From an uncultured Desulfomonile sp. (GTDB taxonomy: Bacteria; Desulfobacterota; Desulfomonilia; Desulfomonilales; Desulfomonilaceae): a DNA stretch of 16,727 nucleotides. Both the position numbers and the translations under genes were made by a program. Shown piece by piece: positions 7,553 through 13,841 of the stretch. The notes under the pieces are model-generated. The model did no database searches. It was not told the origin of the DNA and saw only the letters and a program-made list of their open reading frames with translations. The stretch is taken from positions 1 through 16,727 of the forward strand of contig CALDNG010000144.1 of NCBI GenBank assembly GCA_937915285.1, written 5' to 3'. Numbering within the stretch: the first letter of the stretch is position 1; the number at the start of each line of letters is the position of its first letter.

Positions 7553-8023
7553 TCAGTCATTTGATTTTACGTCATCATGGCTTCTGCGACCAGAATGATC
7601 TTCTTTTTGCGCGAGGCAGTCCCGGAGTTTCAATTCCACTTTTCTGAGCCGCTCCATACACAACACCAGTTCATTGCCTTTCTGCTGCATTGCCTGTATG
7701 CGGCCTGCTTCAGAAGTCGCATCCACTAGTATAAGGCACAAACCGTCCTTGTGCGGAGCTATGAAAATATTGGCGACCAGCCCGGGCCCCAGGCAGACAT
7801 GCTCAAGAAATCTGATTTCCGAGTCTGACAACAGAGGATCATCCACGAACTGGGTGATTTCGTCTACAAGCTGTCCTTTATAAAGTCTGTCGAGCGAATA
7901 ATGTGATAAATCCCCTCCAGCCGAAACAAGTCGTTTTTGTCTATCGATAAGACAGTATGCCAGGGACCGTCTTTCGACGAAATAATCGGCCAGAGCCTTT
8001 GAAACTGATGCGGGTATCTTTAT
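7553..8023 (-). CDS. PAS-like GTPase-associated protein, apparent AUA start
   Basis: A 156-residue soluble protein if read from ATA 8023-8021. It has a PAS-like fold pattern: SLAYCLIDRQKRLVSAGGDL (20-39), VANIFIAPHKDGLCLILVDAT (about 83-103), then a helix AMQQKGNELVL (111-121) and a charged tail. I recall this D-A-T...QQKGNEL signature from small PAS-like domains that accompany Ras-like GTPases, so it may be a sensor or partner for the GTPase. The frame is closed upstream by a stop inside the GTPase gene and has no ATG, GTG or TTG before GTG 7846 (residue 60). Starting there would cut the domain in half. GGAGG at 8035-8031 lies 7 nt before the ATA, which overlaps the GTPase stop as ATAA. A true AUA start, or an ATG lost by mutation or sequencing error, are both possible. 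Confidence 0.68.
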   Translation of the reverse strand: MKIPASVSKALADYFVERRSLAYCLIDRQKRLVSAGGDLSHYSLDRLYKGQLVDEITQFVDDPLLSDSEIRFLEHVCLGPGLVANIFIAPHKDGLCLILVDATSEAGRIQAMQQKGNELVLCMERLRKVELKLRDCLAQKEDHSGRRSHDDVKSND

Positions 8024-8523
8024 TTCATATCCTCCAAGGTTTTAGAGGCCAGACTTGTAAAAGCCTCTTCTACCCCCTCACCGGTCTTGGCGCTGGTTTT
8101 GACAACAGACCAACCTGAGTTCGTAAGTTCTGAAAGCCTGTTCTCATCGATTTCCCATGATTCGGGTAGATCCGCCTTGTTGATGAGTAGCATGAACGGT
8201 AGCTTTCCGGCCACCTCTTCCACTTTTTCACTGAGCGAAACAGCTTTGTCCAGAGTCCATTCGCGTGTGCCGTCAGCTACGAGAAAAAAGCCTGAACTAC
8301 CCCGCAAATAAGAAACCTGGAGGCTCTGAAATTCATCTTCACCCTGCAGGTCCCACAACATCAAATCCACTGTCTGAGTCCCCACATCGAGGGTCTTCTT
8401 GTCTATCTTCACGCCTACCGTGGTCAAATATTTTTCGGAAAAGATACTCTTCACGAAACGTTGAACAAGGCTCGTCTTCCCGACAGCAAAGGCTCCTACC
8501 ATACAGATTTTCTTTTTAATCAT
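8020..8523 (-). CDS. Ras-like small GTPase (bacterial Rab/MglA-related superfamily)
   Basis: A 167-residue cytoplasmic switch GTPase. All five G motifs are visible: G1 GAFAVGKTS (10-18), G2 Thr34/35 in YLTTVGVKI, G3 WDLQG (57-61), G4 NKAD (115-118) and G5 SAK (144-146). The residue after the G3 glycine, which corresponds to catalytic Gln61 of Ras, is Glu62 (WDLQGEDEF), so intrinsic hydrolysis is probably slow or needs a GAP. There is no prenylation motif, membrane helix or extra domain. The start MIKKKICMVG fits remembered bacterial relatives. Gene order GTPase then PAS-like protein with overlapping start and stop indicates coupled translation and probably a shared pathway, facing the OmpA/coiled-coil/PP2C genes. 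The purA terminator lies just upstream, so the gene should have its own promoter within 8524-8570; the ribosome site is weak. Confidence 0.9.
   Translation of the reverse strand: MIKKKICMVGAFAVGKTSLVQRFVKSIFSEKYLTTVGVKIDKKTLDVGTQTVDLMLWDLQGEDEFQSLQVSYLRGSSGFFLVADGTREWTLDKAVSLSEKVEEVAGKLPFMLLINKADLPESWEIDENRLSELTNSGWSVVKTSAKTGEGVEEAFTSLASKTLEDMK
8021..8035 (-). promoter_or_regulatory. Shine-Dalgarno and start/stop overlap that decide the PAS-like gene start
   Basis: On the minus strand GGAGG (8035-8031) is followed after 7 nt by ATA (8023-8021), whose last two bases belong to the GTPase stop TAA (8022-8020). Changing one base, A to G at 8021, would turn this into the classical ATGA overlap, with ATG start and TGA stop. 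The spacing is ideal for initiation exactly here. Confidence 0.6.
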
Positions 8524-8570
8524 GTAAATAACACATCACATCCGGAAGCGGATAAATATTGACTGGACTA

Positions 8571-8608
8571 AAAAAACCAATCTGGACAATGTCAGCAGAT
8601 TGGTTTTT
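8571..8608 (-). terminator. Strong rho-independent terminator of purA (possibly bidirectional)
   Basis: A perfect 13-bp inverted repeat AAAAACCAATCTG / CAGATTGGTTTTT (8572-8584 with 8596-8608) encloses an 11-nt loop containing a further GAC/GTC pairing. Read leftwards, the stem ends in a run of T just after the purA stop at 8633. T residues also end the stem in the other direction, so it could stop rightward transcripts too. Confidence 0.88.
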
Positions 8609-8632
8609 GAACGAATCAATCAGTTGGCCTCC

Positions 8633-9922
8633 CTAAAAAGGGGTATTCCTCAAAATGCTCTGTTCGCGTCCTGGACCGATTGAAACCAGGGTGACCGGAA
8701 CTCCGGACAAGTGCTCAACTGTTTCAACGAAGTCTCGGGCATTTTTTGGCAAGTCATCGAAAGATCGGCATTCGTCAAGTGGCTCTGTCCAACCTTTGAC
8801 TTCCCTGTATATGGGCACAACCCTGCCGAGGTCCTCGATGTTGGAAGGTATGCGGTCTGAAACCTTACCGTCCAGTTCATAAGCTGTGGCGATTTTTATC
8901 GGGGATATTCCCGTGAGGACGTCCATTTTGGTCAAAGCGATGCCGGTCAGTCCGTTAAGACGTATGCTGTGGTTTACCACTACCATGTCCAGCCAGCCGC
9001 ATCGTCTTGGACGCCCGGTTGTAGCTCCATATTCTCCACCCTTGTGGCGAAGCTCTTCACCGAGTTCATTGTTGAGTTCTGTGGGGAAGCCTCCCTCACC
9101 TACCCTTGTAGTGTAGGCCTTTACAACACCCCAAACCTTTTCTATCAAGCCAGGCCCGATACCCGATCCACTGCAGGCATTGCCCGCTACCACATTCGAA
9201 GATGTGACGAACGGGTAGGTGCCATGATCAATATCCAGCAAAGTTCCCTGCGCTCCCTCAAACAGGACGTTACTGCCTGAGGAAATCTTCGCATGAATCA
9301 GTGAAGCGGTTTCAGTGATGTGTGTGGCGAGCTGGGCGCCGAAATCGAGGTACTGTTCTACAACCTTTTCTAGTTCCAGCGGAGGCTTGTTGAACCTTTT
9401 TTCAATGAGGAAATTCTTTTCTTCTATTGCTGAGGCCACTCTTTTTCTGAGCCAGTCCGGCCGAAGTAGGTCCCCGGCCCTTATGCCCATTCTAGAAGCC
9501 TTGTCCTCATATGCAGGACCGATGCCCCTACCCGTGGTGCCTATTTTTGAAGACCCTAGAAGCTCTTCACGGCCCGCGTCTATCAGTTTGTGATAAGGCA
9601 TTATAACTTGAGCTTTTTCTGAAATCAGGAGTTGCGAATCCTTGAGGAAATGTCCCCGGCTACGTAGTTCACCTTTTTCCTGCAAAACAACCGCCGGGTC
9701 CATCACGACTCCGTTGGCGATTATATTAATTATGTCGGGGTAAAGTATGCCCGAAGGGATCAGATGAACGATGATCTGTTCTCCAGCAACCTTTAGGGTG
9801 TGGCCGGCGTTGGCCCCCCCCTGGAATCGTATGACCACATCGGCTCTGCTGGTCAGCAAATCAACAATCTTGCCTTTGCCTTCATCTCCCCATTGAGTTC
9901 CTAAAATTACCAGAGTGCTCAA
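8633..9922 (-). CDS. purA: Adenylosuccinate synthetase
   Basis: A 429-residue enzyme that joins IMP and aspartate with GTP to give adenylosuccinate, the first committed step of AMP synthesis, in the cytoplasm. The length matches the family (about 430). The GTP/IMP loop GTQWGDEGKGK (8-18) carries catalytic Asp13, and FQGGANAGHTL (33-43) carries catalytic His41. Further family motifs are GTTGRGIGPAYEDK, FEGAQGTLLDIDHGTYPFVTSS and TTGRPRRCGWLD. The start codon is TTG (9922-9920), supported by AAAGGTG 7 nt upstream; the N-terminus from there, MSTLVILGTQWGDEGKG, fits the family. It lies 85 bp after serA on the same strand with no terminator visible between them, so serC-serA-purA may form one operon that ends at the strong hairpin downstream. 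Confidence 0.97.
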   Translation of the reverse strand: MSTLVILGTQWGDEGKGKIVDLLTSRADVVIRFQGGANAGHTLKVAGEQIIVHLIPSGILYPDIINIIANGVVMDPAVVLQEKGELRSRGHFLKDSQLLISEKAQVIMPYHKLIDAGREELLGSSKIGTTGRGIGPAYEDKASRMGIRAGDLLRPDWLRKRVASAIEEKNFLIEKRFNKPPLELEKVVEQYLDFGAQLATHITETASLIHAKISSGSNVLFEGAQGTLLDIDHGTYPFVTSSNVVAGNACSGSGIGPGLIEKVWGVVKAYTTRVGEGGFPTELNNELGEELRHKGGEYGATTGRPRRCGWLDMVVVNHSIRLNGLTGIALTKMDVLTGISPIKIATAYELDGKVSDRIPSNIEDLGRVVPIYREVKGWTEPLDECRSFDDLPKNARDFVETVEHLSGVPVTLVSIGPGREQSILRNTPF

Positions 9923-10007
9923 CTTGAAACACCTTTCTCCAACTATTTTATCATCTTGCCGCTACGACGATCCTGAATATCTCAAACGAACAATTCCCCA
10001 AACCGGT

Positions 10008-11624
10008 CTATTCATCCAAAATAAGTTGTGTAACACCTAGAATGCCGGGTATGGACCTGATTGCATCCAGAGTTTTCTCATCAGCCGGTGAATCCAGATT
10101 AAGTATTGAGATGGCTGTTCCGCCTGGTTTGTCCCTGGAGAGGTTCATCTGCGCTATGTTTGCGCCGCTTCTCGCCAGCGTTCCAGACACCCCTGCAATC
10201 ATTCCCGGAATGTCCTGATTCCTTATAATAAGCATTGGGCCACTCGGAACGGCTTCCGTTACAAAAGTGTCAATGCCTATTATTCGAGGCTCGTTTCCAA
10301 TCCTTTGAATCAGGGCGCCTTCGACGCTGATCTTCTTGTCTGACACAGAAGTCAGTGTCATCCTCACCGAGGCTCCAAACTGCTGCTCAGCTCGCTGAGT
10401 CGTCTGCAGGACTCTGATCCCTCGTTCCCTGGCGGCAACAGGCGCATTGACGTAGTTGATGTGCGGACCTTCCACTATGCTGAGTAACCCCCAAAGCCCC
10501 GAATTAGCTATGGGTTCAACGTCCACCTGGGAAATTTCACCGCACAGTTGTACCTCAAATTTGGAAATACTGTCCGAAGCCAAGCCGCCGAGAAATTGTC
10601 CGAGTCGCCTGGCCAGATCCATGTAAGGGCCTACCACTACCCTTTGTGCCGGATCGATGTTAGGCACATTCACTGCATTCGCAAGAAGACCTTTTTCAAA
10701 GAAGTCAATGATGTTACGAGCGGCTGTTACGGAAAAATTCTCCTCGGCCTCACCTGTCTGGGCGCTAAGATCAGGTGTGACAATGGCTAGCGGATGGCTC
10801 AGAAGTGGCTTTACCATTTCCAGACGTTTGTGGGATATGTCCACAGCGGCGCAGGAAAGCTGGCCCGAATCCAGCGCACTGATCAACGCCGGAACATCGA
10901 CTATGCCAAGGTCGGAGGTGTTGATGAAGATGGCGCCACGCTTCATAAGTCCGAATGTCCTTGAATTGAAAAGTCCCTTGGAGCCCTCTGTCAGGGGTAT
11001 GTGGGCAGTCACAATGTCAGAACCGCCCAACATCTCTTCAATGGAAACGAGTTTCACACCGGCCTGTTGGGCAGACTCCCTGCTTATGACGGCGTCGTAA
11101 CCGATAACGTCCATTTTGAGCCCGTAACAGGCTTTCCTGGCCACCAAGGTTCCTATCTGACCAAGCCCGAGAATTCCAACCGTTTTACCGGCCAGTTCCG
11201 CTCCCTGAAATTTCTTCTTTTCCCATTTACCCTCTTTCATAGAAGCGTCTGCCAAAGCTATGTGACGACTGGCGGCCATCATGAGAGCAATAGTGTGCTC
11301 TGCTGCGGAAACAGCGTTGACCCCAACTGAGGCCAACACTGCAACTCCTCTGTATGTCGCCGCTGTCACATCGATGTTCTCCAGCGCCGACCCAGCCTTG
11401 GCCACCGCTTTCAAACCCGGCGCCAGCTCAAACAAAGAACCCGGAACATTTAGCCGTGATCCTACTATCAGCCCATCATAATTGCCGATTATGCCCGGTA
11501 GCTCTTCTTCAGTCAGCTCAGGTCTGTAATCAACCTCTATGCTATTGCAATTCCTTAACAAAAGGAGGCCGGCTTCGTGAATGACCTCAGCTATTAAAAT
11601 TTTTGATATTTTGCGATCAGCCAT
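10008..11624 (-). CDS. serA: D-3-phosphoglycerate dehydrogenase homologue (SerA) with replaced catalytic residues
   Basis: A 538-residue homologue of the long-form PGDH, which oxidises 3-phosphoglycerate to 3-phosphohydroxypyruvate in serine synthesis. The fold is complete: substrate/nucleotide domains (1-315) with Rossmann GILGLGQIG (150-158) and Asp177, an ASB-like domain (about 325-455), and a C-terminal ACT domain (464-538) with serine-site Asp471 and Asn489. The active site is not conserved. NCARGG is replaced by NTSDLG (235-240, Arg to Asp238). The Glu of DVFxxEP is lost (DISHKRL, 262-268). PHLGAST is replaced by PDLSAQT (284-290, His to Asp285). RAGTGVDN has become KAGSALEN. I chose ATG 11624 with AGGA 4 nt upstream, overlapping the serC stop by 8 nt, over TTG 11636. 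The operon position implies a serine role, but catalysis is doubtful; it may be regulatory or altered. Confidence 0.85.
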   Translation of the reverse strand: MADRKISKILIAEVIHEAGLLLLRNCNSIEVDYRPELTEEELPGIIGNYDGLIVGSRLNVPGSLFELAPGLKAVAKAGSALENIDVTAATYRGVAVLASVGVNAVSAAEHTIALMMAASRHIALADASMKEGKWEKKKFQGAELAGKTVGILGLGQIGTLVARKACYGLKMDVIGYDAVISRESAQQAGVKLVSIEEMLGGSDIVTAHIPLTEGSKGLFNSRTFGLMKRGAIFINTSDLGIVDVPALISALDSGQLSCAAVDISHKRLEMVKPLLSHPLAIVTPDLSAQTGEAEENFSVTAARNIIDFFEKGLLANAVNVPNIDPAQRVVVGPYMDLARRLGQFLGGLASDSISKFEVQLCGEISQVDVEPIANSGLWGLLSIVEGPHINYVNAPVAARERGIRVLQTTQRAEQQFGASVRMTLTSVSDKKISVEGALIQRIGNEPRIIGIDTFVTEAVPSGPMLIIRNQDIPGMIAGVSGTLARSGANIAQMNLSRDKPGGTAISILNLDSPADEKTLDAIRSIPGILGVTQLILDE

Positions 11625-12702
11625 TTTTCCTAGCAAATTCCTTCATGAAATCAACAAGAGCATTTATTGATTCAGGTCCCGCAGCGTTGTAAATAGACGC
11701 TCGGCATCCACCAACGGACCTGTGGCCCTTCAAACCACCCAGAGTGCTTTTGGTAGCCTCAGAGATAAACTTTTTCTCGAGATCTTCTGTCGGCAGCCTG
11801 AAGGTGACGTTCATGAGTGAGCGACTGTCCTTGTCGGCTGTGCCCCTATAGAATCCACTTGAGTCCATATAGCCATAAAGAGCGTCCGCTTTCTGGCGGT
11901 TGCGCTTTTCCATGGCGTCCAGGCCGCCTATGGTGTCTTCTATCCATTTAAGGACAAGTCCAACCAGGTAGATGGAGACGCACGGTGGTGTATTATAGAG
12001 AGAATTCTTTTCCGCATGCGTGGTGTAACGCATCATTGTCGGAATATCTTTGGGACATCTCTCAAGCATGTCATCGCGAATCATGACCACGGTTACCCCG
12101 GCTGGGCCCAGGTTCTTCTGCGCTCCGGCATAGATGAGTCCGTAGGGGTTGATGTCAAAAGGCCTGCACAAAATGTCAGAAGACATGTCGGAAATCAGTG
12201 GCACATTCCCTGCCTGTGGCGCCGAAGCCCACTGCGTTCCCTTGATGGTGTTGTTGGATGTGTAATGCAGGTATGCCGCATCAGGAGAAACCTCGTAATT
12301 CTTGGGGATATAGCAAAAATCCCTGTCAGAGCTAGAAGCGATGACCTTGTGGGGTTTCCCGAGGATTTCTATTTCCTTGATAGCTTTGGTGGCCCATGTG
12401 CCGGTGTTGATGTACTCTGCAACTTTTCCTGAAGGCAAAAGATGCATGGGGATCATGGCGAACTGCGTGCTCGCTCCACCCTGTAAAAACAAGACCTTAA
12501 AATTGTCAGAGGCTTTTAGCAGTCTCTTAAGGCGTGAAATCGCATCGTTTATGACCTCTTCGAACAACGGCGAACGATGGCTGATCTCAGCAATTGACAT
12601 TCCCGAGCCTTTGAAATCCAGAAATTCTTCTCTGGCTTCTTCCAGAACTGGCAAAGGTAAAGCGGCGGGTCCAGGGTTGAAGTTGTGAATTCTAGCGGCC
12701 AT
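11617..12702 (-). CDS. serC: Phosphoserine aminotransferase
   Basis: A 361-residue PLP enzyme that converts 3-phosphohydroxypyruvate and glutamate to phosphoserine and 2-oxoglutarate; the E. coli enzyme has 362 residues. Motifs are HNFNPGPAALP (6-16), FLQGGASTQFAM (72-83) for cofactor phosphate binding, YAGAQKNLGPAG (191-202) with the Schiff-base Lys196, and the C-terminal phosphate-binding LKGHRSVGGCRAS. The start ATG 12702 follows GGAGGTGGAGA, a very strong ribosome site. An in-frame GTG at 12747 would add 15 atypical residues and bypass this site, so I rejected it. Its 3' end overlaps serA by 8 bp, so the two are translationally coupled. A promoter-like sequence and a dyad lie just upstream (separate entries). 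Confidence 0.97.
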   Translation of the reverse strand: MAARIHNFNPGPAALPLPVLEEAREEFLDFKGSGMSIAEISHRSPLFEEVINDAISRLKRLLKASDNFKVLFLQGGASTQFAMIPMHLLPSGKVAEYINTGTWATKAIKEIEILGKPHKVIASSSDRDFCYIPKNYEVSPDAAYLHYTSNNTIKGTQWASAPQAGNVPLISDMSSDILCRPFDINPYGLIYAGAQKNLGPAGVTVVMIRDDMLERCPKDIPTMMRYTTHAEKNSLYNTPPCVSIYLVGLVLKWIEDTIGGLDAMEKRNRQKADALYGYMDSSGFYRGTADKDSRSLMNVTFRLPTEDLEKKFISEATKSTLGGLKGHRSVGGCRASIYNAAGPESINALVDFMKEFARKNG

Positions 12703-12731
12703 GTCTCTCCACCTCCAGGATACGTGTTGTT

Positions 12732-12757
12732 GCAAATTCGTGTACACACAAGTTTGC
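12732..12757. promoter_or_regulatory. Interrupted dyad overlapping the predicted serC transcription start (candidate operator)
   Basis: The segment has outer arms GCAAA (12732-12736) and TTTGC (12753-12757) around a central perfect palindrome GTGTACAC (12740-12747). The arms are spaced slightly unequally around the centre (3 and 5 nt). It begins 1-2 bp downstream of the predicted -10 element, where a bound repressor would block initiation. The regulator is unknown. Confidence 0.45.
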
Positions 12758-12758
12758 T

Positions 12759-12788
12759 AATATACACGATATGAAGTCTTATATTCAA
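12759..12788 (-). promoter_or_regulatory. Predicted sigma-70-type promoter of serC-serA(-purA)
   Basis: On the minus strand TTGAAT (12788-12783) and TATATT (12764-12759) are separated by 18 bp, a good -35/-10 pair. Transcription would start near 12750, about 50 nt before the serC ATG. No competing pair is as good in the 197-bp gap. Confidence 0.55.
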
Positions 12789-12899
12789 GAAAAATACTCT
12801 GGAGACTGTTTTGTGTGAGATGATCAAATTGAATTGTGAACTACTATGTGGCAATATGTATTTTGATTATTTAACTCCTGCGGAAGGAGGCGCCTAGAA

Positions 12900-13229
12900 A
12901 TGCCGGAATTTGACGCTATAAAAGACAGGCTCGGTGAATTATTGCCGGTAGTGATGGTATTTGTACTCTGGATAATTTTTAGTTTTTTGGGGTCAAAGCT
13001 GCGCAAACAGGATCAAGGCGCTCAGCAGGCCCAGGAAACACCCAGTCTTCAGGAAAAATTCCTTGAGATGATATCCCCTGGGGCCACCAGCGATGCCCAG
13101 CAACATCAGGCCGCTCCGAAGTCAGACTTTGAACGTCTCGAATCGGAGTCATCAAGATCTCTGACTACGGTAAAGAACGCGCCACCGGTGACGGCTAAAC
13201 CTATCACCCCGCGCTGGTGGGGAGCATGA
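12900..13229 (+). CDS. Small single-pass membrane protein (unknown function)
   Basis: I do not recognise this 109-residue protein. A membrane helix near the N-terminus (LPVVMVFVLWIIFSFLG, about residues 15-31) is followed by a basic stretch KLRKQ and a soluble, probably disordered tail rich in Gln, Ala, Ser and Pro that ends in ITPRWWGA. The topology is likely N-out with a cytoplasmic tail, or an uncleaved signal anchor. GGAAGGAGG lies 8-9 nt before the ATG, so translation should be strong. Its stop overlaps the following start as ATGA, so the two products are probably made together and may interact. It is transcribed divergently from serC. Its promoter must lie in 12790-12890, but I see no convincing pair. 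Confidence 0.75.
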   Translation: MPEFDAIKDRLGELLPVVMVFVLWIIFSFLGSKLRKQDQGAQQAQETPSLQEKFLEMISPGATSDAQQHQAAPKSDFERLESESSRSLTTVKNAPPVTAKPITPRWWGA

Positions 13230-13810
13230 ATCCACTGATATCAAGGTCTTTGCCAAAATTGAATGTATCGTTTGGCTTTAGGCTCATCCTGATTTTATGT
13301 GTCTTGTTTCTTTTAAAGACGGAGGCTCAATGTCAGTCTCCGGCTCAAGGCTCAAAGCCGTCATCTCCAAGTCCTAACGCTACCAAACAAGATCCGAACC
13401 CCAAAAAAAATTCCGGAATTGAAGGCAACGGCGAGTTGTCATGGGAAATGCCGGGCAGGCTTTCAATTTATGACTTGCAGTTGGGTTCAGCCGCCCTCGA
13501 AGAATCGGACTGGAAATTCCTGGGCGCGTCAAGGACTTTTAATGCCGGCCTCTACGGCGACCGTCTGACCATAATGGTTAGATTTTCCTACAAAGCGACT
13601 TCTACTGAAATTCCACTGAAATTCGTTATCAAGCTTCCTGATTCGAGACAATACGAGGAGACGGTCAAATTACCCGGGAAGAATGGGCATTACAATTATC
13701 AGTTCACAATACACAGGCCCGAAGAATTCCTAGGGGCGGCAATGATCTATCTCTACTACGGCTTCAACATAGTAGATGTGCTTGATTTTACGATAGTGCC
13801 CGGTTCATGA
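13226..13810 (+). CDS. Secreted protein with C-terminal beta-rich domain (unknown function)
   Basis: 194 residues from ATG 13226, which overlaps the previous stop as ATGA with GGGGAG just upstream. An in-frame GTG at 13217 would add only three residues. A signal peptide spans about residues 11-34 (FRLILILCVLFLLKTEA). Cleavage near A34 leaves QCQ; there is no proper lipobox, since the residue before Cys36 is Gln. A Ser/Pro/Asn/Lys-rich linker (about 38-63) leads to a folded domain (about 68-194) with alternating hydrophobic strands such as DRLTIMVRFSYKA, EIPLKFVIKLPD and YNYQFTIHRP, consistent with a beta-sandwich. No catalytic motif is seen. The product is likely periplasmic or surface-exposed and probably works with the overlapping upstream membrane protein. 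Confidence 0.75.
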   Translation: MNPLISRSLPKLNVSFGFRLILILCVLFLLKTEAQCQSPAQGSKPSSPSPNATKQDPNPKKNSGIEGNGELSWEMPGRLSIYDLQLGSAALEESDWKFLGASRTFNAGLYGDRLTIMVRFSYKATSTEIPLKFVIKLPDSRQYEETVKLPGKNGHYNYQFTIHRPEEFLGAAMIYLYYGFNIVDVLDFTIVPGS

Positions 13811-13841
13811 AGCTTTCCCGCAAAATATGTAGATCCCTCAG

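Noticed and set aside
7674..7883. Plus-strand open frame opposite the PAS-like gene
   Set aside because: It would be an antisense reflection. The minus-strand frame has domain-like hydrophobic patterning and coupling to the GTPase gene, while this one has neither.
11625..11636. TTG 11636 as start of the serA homologue
   Set aside because: AAGGA is only 2 nt from this TTG. ATG 11624 has AGGA at a usable distance and gives a normal SerA N-terminus.
12703..12747. N-terminal extension of serC to GTG 12747
   Set aside because: It would skip the strong GGAGGTGGAGA ribosome site before ATG 12702, and the added residues do not fit the SerC N-terminus.
13217..13225. GTG 13217 as start of the secreted protein
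   Set aside because: ATG 13226 forms the classical ATGA overlap with the preceding stop; the GTG adds only three residues. The choice does not affect the product call.
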